Shown piece after piece: positions 43,797-53,575 of a stretch of 57,772 bases of DNA; positions within the stretch are counted from its first letter, which is position 1, and each line of letters opens with the position of its first letter. The notes beneath the pieces were generated by a model. It saw only the letters and a list, made by a program, of their open reading frames with translations, made no database searches and was not told the origin of the DNA. This stretch comes from an uncultured Clostridia bacterium (lineage in GTDB: Bacteria > Bacillota > Clostridia > TANB77 > CAG-508): contig CALYAG010000011.1 in NCBI GenBank assembly GCA_944393465.1, positions 1-57,772 of the forward strand. Direction: 5' to 3'. Position numbers and translations under genes: made by a program.

Positions 43797-44022
43797 AATT
43801 ATTATTTCCTTTCCAAAAGCATAAGTCTATTTGAAAAATAATTCATATCTAATTTTTTCTATATATTCTCATAAATCAACATAATTATATCATATAAATT
43901 CATAGTTTACCATAATTTTGGGCAATTTTATTTGCTATTTTTCATATAATATAGTATAATAATAAGTGTAGTCTAAAAAATAGTCTAATTGTGCAATGTT
44001 TTTAACGCACAAAAATTTACAC

Positions 44023-44377
44023 GGGGGTGTAAATGGTTTCGACAGTTATTTAGAAATATTTATAGCGAGTAGTGGATGGTTGCTTTGGCCACTTTAAATC
44101 AAGCAAATTAAATATAAAGGCTAACGATAGAGAATTAGCTTACGCTGCCTAATTGCAGCGTCGCCTTACCCAAGAGCCTACTGCTTGGAATAAGGCGCCG
44201 ACTAAAGTAGGAAACGAAGTTGCTTATTCCACTTAAGCAATGGGTACTTTAAATGGATATAAATAAAATGTTTTGTTTGTTTGCTATTTTATTTAGAAAA
44301 TTATAAACAAACTGCACTCGGAGAAGTAAATATGGAAAAATAATTGGACGCGAGTTCAACTCTCGCCACCTCCACCA
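44023..44377 (+). ncRNA. ssrA: tmRNA
   Basis: The 5' end GGGGGTGTAAATGGTTTCGA and the 3' end GAGTTCAACTCTCG-CCACCTCCACCA form the alanine-tRNA-like domain, with acceptor GGGGGTG/CACCTCC and encoded CCA. The resume codon is GCT at 44120; the tag reads ANDRELAYAA and stops at TAA 44150-44152. GC-rich pseudoknot sequences lie after the tag. A small hairpin (GTGC/GCAC, about 43991-44012) precedes the mature 5' end. Confidence 0.96.
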
Positions 44378-44382
44378 AATAG

Positions 44383-44445
44383 TTGACAAAGGGGACGGTT
44401 CTGATTGACACAAAATTGTGTCAATCAGAACCGTCCCCTTTGACA
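44383..44445. repeat. Near-perfect palindrome, GGGGACGGTTC subtype
   Basis: TTGACAAAGGGGACGGTTCT and its inverted copy flank GATTGACACAAAATTGTGTCAATC. The stem is about 27 bp. It lies between tmRNA and the convergent dgt gene and may end both transcripts. Confidence 0.95.
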
Positions 44446-44450
44446 GCGTC

Positions 44451-45656
44451 TTAAAAATGTATAATTTCATTATACATATCAACTGCAAACTTATCCGTCA
44501 TGCCAGATATATAATAAATAATTGCTTGAATATAATCTTCTTTTTTATCAATATCAAAAATTACTTTATTTTTTAGTCTTTCACGTTTTCCAAAATTCCA
44601 ATATTTTTCTATCCAACTATAAAAATTGTTCATTAAGTTTGGATAGAATTTTGCCATATTCATAATCTTATTTGGTGTATTTGCCCCATCATAAGCATCA
44701 TTTAAAATATCAAATATTTGATTTATAACTAATTCAAAATATTTATTTGATGGTGTCATTCTTTTTGCACCATAAATGTATTTGTAGTTAAAAGCCTTTA
44801 GTTTATTCATCATTTCTACAGCATTTTTTGAAAGTCTTATTCCATCTTCTGGAGAAGAATTTTCACAAATATCTGTTACCAAAGTATTGATTATAGCAGA
44901 ATTGCTGGTTCTACTGGCTATGCCTGTTATTTCTGATAGTTCGTCTAGCATATCCTCTGTAAAAAAATTTTCTTCTATTGCATCATCAATATCTCTTCCT
45001 AAATAAGAAATTTTATCCGATACTTTTACTATACAACCTTCCCATGTAAAAGGAGCATATTCATTTGGCTTTGTATAATCATTTAAGTCTATTGCCGCAT
45101 CTCTAGGCTTTATGCTATTTTCATCTATTTCACCACAATGCGAAATTATACCGTCTCTTACAGCATATGTTAAATTTAGGTTTTGCTTGTTACCTTCATA
45201 ATCGTCTAAAAGCTCCACATCATCCACTATGTTAAGTCCATTTTGTTCATGCCAAAAAGGTTTGCCTAATTCTCTTTTTGAAATTTCAGAAATAATTCTT
45301 TCTCCTTTATGCCCAAAAGGTCCATGACCCACATCGTGTCCACAAGCTATTGCTCTAGTAAGTTCACTGTTTAGCCCCAAATAATTTGCAATAGTGTAAC
45401 TTATAGACTCCACATAATTAACATGTTCTATTCTTGTTGAAATGTGGTCATTTTCTGGTGAAAAGAATACCTGAGTTTTATGTTTTAGCCTATTATATGC
45501 ATTTGAATGTAAAATTCTATTAAAATCTCTCTCAAATGGTGAACGTATGTCACCTGGTTTTGAGTAAAGTTGTTGTTCTCTTTTTATCATTTGATTCCAC
45601 TTTGAGTTGTTTTCATTTGCAGAATAGTCTTTAAATATAAACTTATTATTTACCAT
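44451..45656 (-). CDS. dgt: Deoxyguanosinetriphosphate triphosphohydrolase-like HD protein
   Basis: 401 residues. The HD superfamily metal site is split as in dGTPases: TRIEHVNYV (His) then ACGHDVGHGPFGHKGE (HD plus His). RSPFERDFNRILHSNAYNRLKHKTQVF and VKVSDKISYLGRDIDDAIE are typical too. These enzymes remove tripolyphosphate from dGTP or related dNTPs. It is followed by GtrA upstream on the same strand. Substrate preference is not readable. Confidence 0.9.
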   Translation of the reverse strand: MVNNKFIFKDYSANENNSKWNQMIKREQQLYSKPGDIRSPFERDFNRILHSNAYNRLKHKTQVFFSPENDHISTRIEHVNYVESISYTIANYLGLNSELTRAIACGHDVGHGPFGHKGERIISEISKRELGKPFWHEQNGLNIVDDVELLDDYEGNKQNLNLTYAVRDGIISHCGEIDENSIKPRDAAIDLNDYTKPNEYAPFTWEGCIVKVSDKISYLGRDIDDAIEENFFTEDMLDELSEITGIASRTSNSAIINTLVTDICENSSPEDGIRLSKNAVEMMNKLKAFNYKYIYGAKRMTPSNKYFELVINQIFDILNDAYDGANTPNKIMNMAKFYPNLMNNFYSWIEKYWNFGKRERLKNKVIFDIDKKEDYIQAIIYYISGMTDKFAVDMYNEIIHF

Positions 45657-45719
45657 ATAATCATCTCCTTTTCTTGTTGGCGTTTGTCAACTTGGATGGT
45701 TCTAATTTACACACTCCGA

Positions 45720-46145
45720 TTATTTCTTCGTTTTTTTAAATGCAAAAAATTTACTTATAAAAAAGTTTAATATTACTACTACAACAGTTACTATTAATTT
45801 TGATACCATTTGTGGCATAGGTGTTAAAAACAAAAGAGCTCCACCTACCCATTCTATTATCATTGTAAATGCTCTACCTGAAATAAACTTAGCAAATTCT
45901 TTCCACTTTGTCTTCATAGTTTTGGCTTCTGAATGAAATACCAAATCTTTATTTGTAAAATATGCAAATAATACTGCCGTAATAATAGCTATTACATTTG
46001 ACAAATTATCATTCCAGTTTAATAAATCTGTTAATACATAAAATACTCCTAAGTTAATTACTGTAGTAAATACACCAAATATTACATAAAACAATACTTC
46101 TTTTGTACATACTTTTTTTACTATTTTTGTAAGTTTTTCTTTCAT
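45720..46145 (-). CDS. GtrA family membrane protein
   Basis: 141 residues with four membrane helices: VLFYVIFGVFTTVINLGVFYV, NVIAIITAVLFAYF, a third near 85-105 and LIVTVVVVILNFFISKFF. NKDLVFHSE and the final FFAFKK match the GtrA pattern. GtrA proteins are thought to move lipid-linked sugars or teichoic acid intermediates across the membrane. It lies 63 nt upstream of dgt, with a decayed repeat remnant (GGATGGTTC) between. Confidence 0.85.
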   Translation of the reverse strand: MKEKLTKIVKKVCTKEVLFYVIFGVFTTVINLGVFYVLTDLLNWNDNLSNVIAIITAVLFAYFTNKDLVFHSEAKTMKTKWKEFAKFISGRAFTMIIEWVGGALLFLTPMPQMVSKLIVTVVVVILNFFISKFFAFKKTKK

Positions 46146-46301
46146 TATCTTAAACCTTTCTAAATTAATTTTTATTATTTAATCTAATACGGATACTATA
46201 GCATATATTCTTTAATTTTTCAAGCAAGATAATTTGTTTATGTAAATTAATATAAATAATTTAAGATGATCTATTTATGTTAATTAATTTTAGAAAAATA
46301 G

Positions 46302-46330
46302 TTGTTTTTTGGTAAAAAAAGATGTATAAT
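46302..46330 (+). promoter_or_regulatory. Promoter for the small membrane protein gene
   Basis: TTGTTT (46302-46307), 17-nt spacer, TATAAT (46325-46330), 44 nt before the ATG at 46375. Confidence 0.65.
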
Positions 46331-46374
46331 AAATTACACGTGTTTTTTACACCATACATTTTGGAGGGATAAGT

Positions 46375-46815
46375 ATGGAAGAACGGCAACATGAGTTTAC
46401 ATCCAAATTATTTGCCTATTGCTTAGTAATAGGCATTGCAGTTGGCTTAATGGTGTGTCTGTTTTTAACAGCATCTACGCCAGAAGGGCTTACACAGGAG
46501 GAGACTACAAGTTATCAAAGCATTGCTACTCAATTTTATGAAACTGGAAATTACAGTGCTGATGATAATATTCAAGTTTCCAGCTATTCGCAACACACCG
46601 TTAACGTTGTGAACACTGACAAGCCATTGACTCCAAGCCTAACATTTAAATTTGAAAAAGGCAAAGTAATCTCAGTTGATTCTGGTATTAACTTTTCTGT
46701 TGTAAAAGTTTACCCTAAGGTACTTACTATTTCTATTTTGATATGTTTGGCTTTTGCTGCAGTCGTTTGGGTGATTTCAAAACTTTTATACCGTAACACT
46801 AAGGAGGGGCGCTAA
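46375..46815 (+). CDS. Unrecognised two-helix membrane protein
   Basis: 146 residues: membrane helix about 13-31 (FAYCLVIGIAVGLMVCLFL), an extracytoplasmic region of about 80 residues, second helix about 117-136 (VLTISILICLAFAAVVWVI), short basic end. TTGGAGGG precedes the ATG. The composition is somewhat less AT-rich than its neighbours. The stop codon lies in the loop of the terminator hairpin. I know of no family. Confidence 0.7.
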   Translation: MEERQHEFTSKLFAYCLVIGIAVGLMVCLFLTASTPEGLTQEETTSYQSIATQFYETGNYSADDNIQVSSYSQHTVNVVNTDKPLTPSLTFKFEKGKVISVDSGINFSVVKVYPKVLTISILICLAFAAVVWVISKLLYRNTKEGR

Positions 46816-46834
46816 CCCCTCCTTTCTTTTTATT
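46800..46834 (+). terminator. Terminator overlapping the end of the membrane protein gene
   Basis: AAGGAGGGG pairs with CCCCTCCTT and is followed by TCTTTTT. The gene's TAA is in the 6-nt loop region. Confidence 0.9.
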
Positions 46835-46879
46835 CACTTTATATTTTCATTATTTTTGCAAATTATACTGTATAAATTT

Positions 46880-48139
46880 TTACATTTCATTTTCTATATT
46901 TAAAAGTCTATTATATTTGCACACCCTGTCTGTTCTACAAGGTGCTCCAGCTTTTATCTGTCCACTATTAACTGCCACCGCTAAATCAGCTATAAAAGTA
47001 TCTTCTGTTTCTCCAGAGCGATGAGAAATAATTGTTTTATATCCATTTTCTTTAGCTAAATTTATAGTTTCTAAAGTTTCAGTCAATGTTCCTATTTGAT
47101 TAGGCTTAATTAAAATAGCATTTGCCACATTTTCATCAATACCCTTTCTAAGTCTTTGTGGATTTGTAACAAACAAATCATCTCCCACAAGCTGTATTTT
47201 ATCTCCTATTCTTTTTGTAAGCTCTTTCCAAGATTTCCAATCATCCTCGCCTAGCCCATCCTCTATTGACATAATTGGATATTTGCTAGCCAAATTTACT
47301 ATAAAATCAATCATCTCGGCTTTAGTTTTATAAATATCAGTTTTCCAAAAGTAATATCCTTCTTTATTTATCTTTTTTGCTGATTCATGCATTTCTGAGC
47401 TAGCAACATCCAGTGCTAATTTAAAATCTTTTCCATCCTTAAAACCTGCTTTTTTAATTGACTCTAATATTAACTCAATAGCTTCTTCATCGTTTTCTAA
47501 GTCTGGAGCAAAACCACCTTCATCACCTACCGACGTTGCCAAACCTTTTTTTCTAAGTACTTCTTTTAGTACCTTATACACTTCTGTGCACATTTGCAGC
47601 ATTTCTTTAAAACTATTTCCACCAACAGGAACAATCATAAATTCCTGTATATTTAGGTTATTATTTGCATGCTTACCACCATTTAATATATTCATCATAG
47701 GTAGTGGCATTTTATATGCATTTATCCCTCCTAAATATTTATATAGTGGCAACTGCAAGCTATTTGCTCCTGCTCTTGCAACTGCTAAAGATACTCCTAA
47801 AATGCTATTGGCTCCTAGTTTAGATTTATTTGGAGTACCATCCAATTTTATCATTTGCTCATCAATATACTTTTGCTCAAATACATTTTCACCAATTATT
47901 GTTTTTGCTATTTTTTTATTAACATTTTCAACAGCCTTGTTTACACCCATGCCATTAAAATTTTGCATATCTCCGTCTCTTAGTTCCACTGCCTCATAAC
48001 TACCAGTAGAAGCACCAGAAGGAACCATTGCCACGCCTTCTACTCCACTTTCCAAAGTAACTCTAACTTGAAGTGTAGGGTTTCCCCTTGAATCTAAAAC
48101 TTGCATCCCTTCTATGCTCTCAATATAATCTGTATACAT
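46880..48139 (-). CDS. eno: Enolase
   Basis: 419 residues. Interconverts 2-phosphoglycerate and phosphoenolpyruvate. Signatures: [12 protein letters not shown] at the N-terminus, [70 protein letters not shown] and [19 protein letters not shown]. All are in place. GGAGGG precedes ATG 48139. No other glycolytic genes are adjacent. Confidence 0.97.
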   Translation of the reverse strand: MYTDYIESIEGMQVLDSRGNPTLQVRVTLESGVEGVAMVPSGASTGSYEAVELRDGDMQNFNGMGVNKAVENVNKKIAKTIIGENVFEQKYIDEQMIKLDGTPNKSKLGANSILGVSLAVARAGANSLQLPLYKYLGGINAYKMPLPMMNILNGGKHANNNLNIQEFMIVPVGGNSFKEMLQMCTEVYKVLKEVLRKKGLATSVGDEGGFAPDLENDEEAIELILESIKKAGFKDGKDFKLALDVASSEMHESAKKINKEGYYFWKTDIYKTKAEMIDFIVNLASKYPIMSIEDGLGEDDWKSWKELTKRIGDKIQLVGDDLFVTNPQRLRKGIDENVANAILIKPNQIGTLTETLETINLAKENGYKTIISHRSGETEDTFIADLAVAVNSGQIKAGAPCRTDRVCKYNRLLNIENEM

Positions 48140-48268
48140 ATTACCCTCCTTTTTAAAATTACATATTCAAATGCTTATAAAACATATTTAGATTGTAATT
48201 ATGTTATACAAATTATTTCCATAAAAAAATTTTTTATACCCTATGAATATACTTAAGTTGCTACATTT

Positions 48269-49537
48269 TTATCTATCGTCAATTTCCATAGTTGCCTTTT
48301 CCAATTCTTTTTGATACCTGTCCTCAAATACCTTACATTCATCTGACATTTTTATCCAAGGAATACTCGGATCATTTTCTTTATACACAAAATCTAAATC
48401 AGAATATACAATATCTCCTTTTTTTAGCGGAGTGCCTTTCATTTCTCCTTCAAGTCCCACAGAAGCTGGGCTTATATTAACTTTTTTACCTTTCCAAGTT
48501 GTTACATTATCTGATAAAAGTTTACACATATTTTCCCACTTTATGTCTAATAAAACAATACCATCTTTTCTACACTCTTTATATATTTCATATAATTTGT
48601 CATCTGTTTTTTCTTCTTTTGAAAAATATGTATCTCCCAAAGGAAGTAATTGAAAACTGCTAAACACTTTTCCATTGCCTAATGTATAATTTGCTCTAAT
48701 AAGAGGCTGTAGAAGCCTTCTATGATTTGGTATATTATATTTATGTAATTCACTACCTACTTTTAAAACCTTATTTCCTATTTGATAAACTTGTGAAAAA
48801 ACTCCTTCATCTATATATTTTATGTCTGTATAATCTGTATGTGTTTCATCAAGAGTTTCTCTTATTACATAACTCAATGTTTTTGCATAAATGTTTATTT
48901 CTTTATTGTTAACATTTTTCTGGTCAAAAACGCTTTCTTCATCAGTTGATTTTTCTTTGTCAGCAGATTTTTCTTCATCAGCAGTTTTTTCTTCATCTGC
49001 AGATTTTTCAAAATCAGGAACTTTTCCCCAGTCTTTTTCACTTGGACTTGGTAATACTGCTCCATTAAAATTTTGTATCCTTTGCTTGTCCAAATATTGA
49101 TATATTAAAGCTTTTTCAAAATAATTGCTACCACTCTTAAGTTTTTGATTTAATTGCCTATCAACGTCTTCATTTCTTCCTTTAATAGATATAAAAATGC
49201 TCCAAAAATTATGTATGTTATCTTCTGATATTATTTCATCCATGTTTTGCAAAATTACATTTGGGTTAAATTCAGTTATAGTTCCTAAAAATTTGTCTAT
49301 ATTGTATGTAGGAATATATGAAACTAATTTTGTGAAATTTTCTGTAATGTAATCATCAAAAGCTGGGTCATATACAGCTTCTTTTACTAAAAATTCAGAT
49401 ACTATATATCTATCACAATATTCTAAAACCTCGTCAAAATGTTCCAAAATAATTTCTTTATTCGTTTTATCTTCTTCATCTATATAAACAAAGTATTTTA
49501 GTTCATCAACAATTGATTCTATTTGCGCTTCATCCAC
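48269..49537 (-). CDS. Protein-kinase-like protein with N-terminal helical region
   Basis: 422 residues. Residues 1 to about 165 are helical and acidic without a recognised domain. About 177-205 is an acidic repeat (SADEEKTADEEKSADKEKSTDEES). The C-terminal part looks like a eukaryotic-like protein kinase fold: IDEGVFSQVYQIGNKVLKVG (glycine-rich loop and Lys), GIVLLDIKWENMCKLL (catalytic loop, DIKxEN) and GDIVYSDLDFVYK (metal-binding DxD in place of DFG). GGGAGGT is upstream. Kinase activity is an inference from motifs. Confidence 0.7.
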   Translation of the reverse strand: MDEAQIESIVDELKYFVYIDEEDKTNKEIILEHFDEVLEYCDRYIVSEFLVKEAVYDPAFDDYITENFTKLVSYIPTYNIDKFLGTITEFNPNVILQNMDEIISEDNIHNFWSIFISIKGRNEDVDRQLNQKLKSGSNYFEKALIYQYLDKQRIQNFNGAVLPSPSEKDWGKVPDFEKSADEEKTADEEKSADKEKSTDEESVFDQKNVNNKEINIYAKTLSYVIRETLDETHTDYTDIKYIDEGVFSQVYQIGNKVLKVGSELHKYNIPNHRRLLQPLIRANYTLGNGKVFSSFQLLPLGDTYFSKEEKTDDKLYEIYKECRKDGIVLLDIKWENMCKLLSDNVTTWKGKKVNISPASVGLEGEMKGTPLKKGDIVYSDLDFVYKENDPSIPWIKMSDECKVFEDRYQKELEKATMEIDDR

Positions 49538-49597
49538 AATTAATTACCTCCCAAAAAATTTTTTTAAAACCATTGATATCTAATAGTTTTACTTATA

Positions 49598-50389
49598 TTA
49601 TTTTTCTATTTCCAATGAAATACGTCCTTTTTTTGTAGTACCCAAAATTTTGCTAATTTTAAATCTTCCTTTTCCTCTTATGGTAATAAAATCTCCTTCG
49701 TTTACGTTTTTTGAAGATCTTATTTCTTCTTTAAAATTCACAAAAACTCTCTCTTCTTCTAAATATTTATTTGCATCATTTCTTGAACATCTTGCAAGTT
49801 CTCCAACTATGCAGTCAAGCCTCATAGATGGAACATTTATTTTTATTACTTGTTTTTCTGGCTTTATATAAATAAGTTCTTCTATATTTTTAATTTCTAT
49901 ATTTGACTTTTGAAACCTTGTTAATCCTTGCAAGTTATTTTTCAAATATTCAGCTAAATCACTTTTAACAATAATGTCTGCGCCATCTTTTCTTACAATT
50001 ATATCTCCTATTTTTTCTCTCCTAATTCCAAGTTTCATTAGTCCGCCTAAATAAATTCTATGTTCATATTGTCCGTTTAAATTATTTGGTAAAGTTATTC
50101 TTATAATAGATAGTAAATTGTTTATTTCTTCTTGTTTTATATATTCTAAATTATTAGAAAAAACTATAATATTCCTTTCAGCATCAGCATAGCCACCCCA
50201 AGACTTATAATTACTGCTTTTTCTTAGCTCTAGCATTTCTTTTACAATAGCTTGTTCTCGTAAGTCCAAAAAATCTGTTGATTCTATTCTATTTCTATTT
50301 TCTGCAAACTTTAACTTATCCATAACTTTTGCTATTAAAATTTTATCTTCATCTTTTTGTAGTTTTGTAAGTTCCGATTGTTTATCCAT
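49598..50389 (-). CDS. ylmH: YlmH-type S4-domain RNA-binding protein
   Basis: 263 residues from ATG 50389 (AAAGGAGAG upstream), not the longer open frame from 50470 that lies in the terminator region. The middle matches YlmH (GGYADAERNIIVF, LGGLMKLGIRREKIGDI). The C-terminal S4 domain is RLDCIVGELARCSRNDANKYL, then GDFITIRGKGRFKI. YlmH binds the ribosome and has been linked to stalled-chain rescue. In many Firmicutes it sits between sepF and divIVA; here it is about 30 kb away. Confidence 0.88.
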   Translation of the reverse strand: MDKQSELTKLQKDEDKILIAKVMDKLKFAENRNRIESTDFLDLREQAIVKEMLELRKSSNYKSWGGYADAERNIIVFSNNLEYIKQEEINNLLSIIRITLPNNLNGQYEHRIYLGGLMKLGIRREKIGDIIVRKDGADIIVKSDLAEYLKNNLQGLTRFQKSNIEIKNIEELIYIKPEKQVIKINVPSMRLDCIVGELARCSRNDANKYLEEERVFVNFKEEIRSSKNVNEGDFITIRGKGRFKISKILGTTKKGRISLEIEK

Positions 50390-50460
50390 TTGCTCTCCTT
50401 TAAAAAATTTTATTTTTGAAAGTTCGTCAAGAATATAAAAAAATAATTGACATATAATAT

Positions 50461-50502
50461 AAAAAGACAATGCATAAAAGCGACAGTTTGCATTGTCTTT
50501 TT
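50461..50502. terminator. Bidirectional terminator
   Basis: AAAAAGACAATGCA (50461-50474) pairs exactly with TGCATTGTCTTTTT (50489-50502). It separates tRNA-Gln(CTG) from ylmH, both minus strand. Confidence 0.92.
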
Positions 50503-50628
50503 CGACCCTGTTTTAGGTGCTGACGGTTTTTCAGTAGTTTCACAAAAATATTCGCATTTTTTTCAATTAATTCTTTGGCTGTCATTACTCCCCATATTTG
50601 AACACATTGTGTTCGTATAAAGTATCTT

Positions 50629-50703
50629 TGGCTGGGGTACTAAGATTCGAACTTAGGAATGTCGGAGTCAGAGTCCGATGCCTTACCACTTGGCGATACC
50701 CCA
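50629..50703 (-). tRNA. tRNA-Gln (anticodon CTG)
   Basis: Minus strand acceptor TGGGGTA/TACCCCA, anticodon loop CTCTGAC giving CTG, T-loop TTCGAAT, discriminator G and encoded CCA. Most of the D-arm is the same as in tRNA-Gln(TTG) at 25215. Confidence 0.95.
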
Positions 50704-50809
50704 ATGTGTACCCTATTACTATAGCACTTTTTTGGGTATTTTGCAATAGGTCAACAAATAAAGATTTTGTTTCACATCAATTGTAACACTACACCAACAA
50801 ATAAAGATT

Positions 50810-51733
50810 TTATTCTACACCTCTAAAGTCAAACTTTGGCACATACTCTTCCTCATGCTTGCCTAAATCTTGCATATAGCCATTTTTTAAATCTAAAGCA
50901 TACAAATAATTTTCTACTTCTCTATACTCTTTTATATTTATTTTTCTATTTAGCTCATCCATATTTTTTGCCTTATATGTTGGAAAATATTGAGCCATAA
51001 CACTTACGTAAATATCTTCAGGCATATTTTCTTTTATCCACTTTAAAATTCTTTTTGTATTTTGCACATGATTTGGCAAAATCAAATGTCTAATAATTAC
51101 ACCTTTTTGTATGATGCCATTTTCATCAAATTGAGGACCTCCAACTTGTGCATACATTTCTTTTATTGCCCTTGTAGCTATATCAAAATAATTTGGAGCA
51201 GATGAATATTTTATTGCTAATTCATTTGCATAATACTTTAAGTCTGGCAAATATACATCAATATAGCCATTTAACGCCTTTATTGTTTCCACATTTTCAT
51301 AGCCATTTGAGTTATAAATTATAGGAATATGTAATCCTTTTGCTTTGGCAATTTTTATAGCCTCTATTATTTGATAAGCGTACATTGTTGGGGTAACTAG
51401 ATTTATGTTATTAACTTTTCGTTCTTGCTCTTCTAAAAAAATTTCAGCGAGTCTTTCTATTGTAATAACCTTGCCTTTACCGCCCGCGCTTATTTCATGA
51501 TTTTGACAAAATACACACCTCAAATTGCAATTACTAAAAAATACTGTACCAGATGACTTGGTATCTTTTCCAATTCCACTTATGCATGGCTCTTCAAAGT
51601 CATGTGATGAAACTAAAGCTACTTTTACTTCTACTCCTAATTTGCAAAAACCCTTTTCTTCTTTTAATCTATTTACTTTACATTTTCTTGGACAAATTTC
51701 ACATTTTTCTAGTTCTTTCATTTCTTCAATCAT
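50810..51733 (-). CDS. Radical SAM protein, PflA/AmmeMemoRadiSam-like
   Basis: 307 residues from ATG 51733 (AAAGGAAAT upstream; an ATG at 51781 is less likely). An N-terminal CxxCxxxC segment (EKCEICPRKCKVNR) is followed by the radical SAM motif CNLRCVFCQNHEIS, GGKGKVITIERLA and VIIRHLILPNHVQNT. This architecture matches the pyruvate-formate-lyase-activating-enzyme-related family that lacks a fixed glycyl-radical partner. No PFL-like gene is nearby, so its substrate is unknown. Confidence 0.85.
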   Translation of the reverse strand: MIEEMKELEKCEICPRKCKVNRLKEEKGFCKLGVEVKVALVSSHDFEEPCISGIGKDTKSSGTVFFSNCNLRCVFCQNHEISAGGKGKVITIERLAEIFLEEQERKVNNINLVTPTMYAYQIIEAIKIAKAKGLHIPIIYNSNGYENVETIKALNGYIDVYLPDLKYYANELAIKYSSAPNYFDIATRAIKEMYAQVGGPQFDENGIIQKGVIIRHLILPNHVQNTKRILKWIKENMPEDIYVSVMAQYFPTYKAKNMDELNRKINIKEYREVENYLYALDLKNGYMQDLGKHEEEYVPKFDFRGVE

Positions 51734-51845
51734 TCTATTTCCTTTTCTTTTAATTTTTGTGCTAGATATAATTTTTTTCACTATTATAGCACATTTTGTA
51801 AAATTGTGTTATAATACAAATAATTTTCATATATAGGAGGCAAAA

Positions 51846-52601
51846 ATGTTATCACAACCAAAATTAGAAAATGGAATTTTTGAAGACACATACACAACCA
51901 GTTTTGCGCAAACTGGAATTCACGATGTTTTAACAAATAAATCAATATTATCTATTTTAGAAAATATAGCCGGAAGACACAGTTCTTACGTTCATTTTAC
52001 TTTTACAGATATTTCAAAATATAACTTAACTTGGGTACTTTTAAATTGGAAACTTAAAGTTTTAAAAAGAATTGGTGGAGAAGAAAACATTCGCATTCAA
52101 ACTTGGGGAAGATCCATTACGAAATTATTTGTTTTAAGAGATTTTAAAATATATAATGCTAAAAATGAATTGTGCGCAATCGCAACATCAAAATGGTGCT
52201 TAGTAGACACTACTAAGGGAAAAATTGCCAAAATGCCCGACAATTTAAAAGAAATTTATGGTGGCTTTCATGATGAATCTGTTTTTGGAATTGAAGATGT
52301 TCCCAAATTAACTGAGCCTACATCTGCTCCAATTACATCTGACACATACAAAATTCGTAGATTTGATTTGGACCTAAACAAGCACGTACATAACTTAAAT
52401 TATTTAAACATTGCTTATGAACTTTTACCCGAAGATATTTATGATGGTGATGAATTAAATAATGTAGAAATACTATACAAAAGAGAATTAAAATATGGTG
52501 ATGTTGTTAAATCTTATTTATATAAAGATAATGACGTATATACTGTTGTTTTGAAAAGTCAAGATGATAGCGTGCTACACTCTATTATTAAATTGTATTA
52601 A
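51846..52601 (+). CDS. Acyl-ACP thioesterase
   Basis: 251 residues. Double hot-dog layout of FatA/FatB-type bacterial thioesterases: LENGIFEDTYTTSFAQTG at the start, WVLLNWKLKVLKRIGGEE, TWGRSITKLFVLRDF, SKWCLVDTTKGKI, and in the second half RRFDLDLNKHVHNLNYLNIAYE with the expected Asn/His region. It releases free fatty acids from acyl-carrier protein. ATAGGAGG precedes the ATG. A long hairpin follows. Confidence 0.92.
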   Translation: MLSQPKLENGIFEDTYTTSFAQTGIHDVLTNKSILSILENIAGRHSSYVHFTFTDISKYNLTWVLLNWKLKVLKRIGGEENIRIQTWGRSITKLFVLRDFKIYNAKNELCAIATSKWCLVDTTKGKIAKMPDNLKEIYGGFHDESVFGIEDVPKLTEPTSAPITSDTYKIRRFDLDLNKHVHNLNYLNIAYELLPEDIYDGDELNNVEILYKRELKYGDVVKSYLYKDNDVYTVVLKSQDDSVLHSIIKLY

Positions 52602-52618
52602 GTTATAGTATAGGTATA

Positions 52619-52680
52619 TTAAAAAGAGCAATATATTGGCTTACGCTTTTAGCGGCTAAAGAATGTATATTGCTCTTTGT
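52619..52680. terminator. Long hairpin between thioesterase and gatD genes (convergent)
   Basis: AAAGAGCAATATA (52625 on) pairs with TATATTGCTCTTT, with a 30-nt loop containing GGCTTACGC...GCGGCTAAAG. The design (AT-rich CAATATA stem, GC-richer loop) recalls the 87-nt element, but the sequence differs. Confidence 0.7.
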
Positions 52681-52709
52681 AATATTTATATTGCTAAGCT
52701 GTAACTATC

Positions 52710-53564
52710 CTACATTTTCTCTTTTAAAAACTTTTCAAGCAGCTGCTCTCTACATTTTTCTTCAAAGCTATCATCAAGTTTTTCAATTTCTATTTTTTCA
52801 TTGTATTTTCTTTCTAAACAATAAGAAATAATATAATCGCTAATCTTAGGGTTCTTAGCCAAAAGTGGGCCATGAAGGTATGTGGCAATTACATTTTGCT
52901 TAAAGTAACCCTCTTCTGTATCTCCAAATTTATTTCCATTACCATATAAGACTTTGCCAAATGGTGATTCAATATCAAAAGTTTGTCCACCGTGATTTTC
53001 AAATCCTATTACTTCAGTTTCAAATTTATTTGTTTCTGCTTTAATACTTTTTTCTAAATTGCTATTTTCTTCATTATTGTTTTCGAAGCTTTTGTTTACT
53101 CCATTATTTGTTTGACTTCTATTTTTAAATTTATTTAAGTCTACACTTAAAACAATATTTCCAATACATCTTTTCTTTCTGTCAGGCTCTGCAACTGTAT
53201 AATAATTAAAAACTTCTAACCCTGGAATAATATTGCCTTCAACACCTTTATAATATTTGCCAAAGAGTTGGTAAGCACCACAAATTAGTAAGAAAAATAC
53301 ACCTTTTTCTACTGCATCTTTAATACTATCCTTGTATTTAATTAAATCTTTTGAAAGTATAGATTGCTCATTATCTGCTCCACCACCTGCAAAAACAATA
53401 TCATAAGAAGCAAAATCTGGAGCATCATCACCGATGCTATACTTATCTATTATTAAATTAATGCCACGTTTTTCTAATCTATATTTTAAAACCTGAATAT
53501 TGCCATAATCTCCATAAAGTTCAAGCATATCAGGGTACAAATACAATAATTTTAACTCTTTCAT
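52710..53564 (-). CDS. gatD: Lipid II isoglutaminyl synthase, glutaminase subunit
   Basis: 284 residues. Class I glutamine amidotransferase: LYLYPDMLELYGDYGNIQVL start, FAGGGADNEQ, nucleophile Cys95 in LLICGAYQLFG and the catalytic His in ATYLHGPLLAKNP. With MurT it amidates the D-Glu of lipid II to isoglutamine. About 45 residues of Asn/Glu/Lys-rich sequence (RSQTNNGVNKSFENNNEENS and on) interrupt the domain, making it longer than the usual 240 or so. It lies 115 nt after murT with palindromic repeats between. Confidence 0.92.
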   Translation of the reverse strand: MKELKLLYLYPDMLELYGDYGNIQVLKYRLEKRGINLIIDKYSIGDDAPDFASYDIVFAGGGADNEQSILSKDLIKYKDSIKDAVEKGVFFLLICGAYQLFGKYYKGVEGNIIPGLEVFNYYTVAEPDRKKRCIGNIVLSVDLNKFKNRSQTNNGVNKSFENNNEENSNLEKSIKAETNKFETEVIGFENHGGQTFDIESPFGKVLYGNGNKFGDTEEGYFKQNVIATYLHGPLLAKNPKISDYIISYCLERKYNEKIEIEKLDDSFEEKCREQLLEKFLKEKM

Positions 53565-53575
53565 TCAATATCTCC

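Noticed and set aside
45680..45716. Further member of the GGGGACGGTTC repeat family
   Set aside because: Only a degraded match (GTCAACTTGGATGGTTC); too weak to count as a full element.
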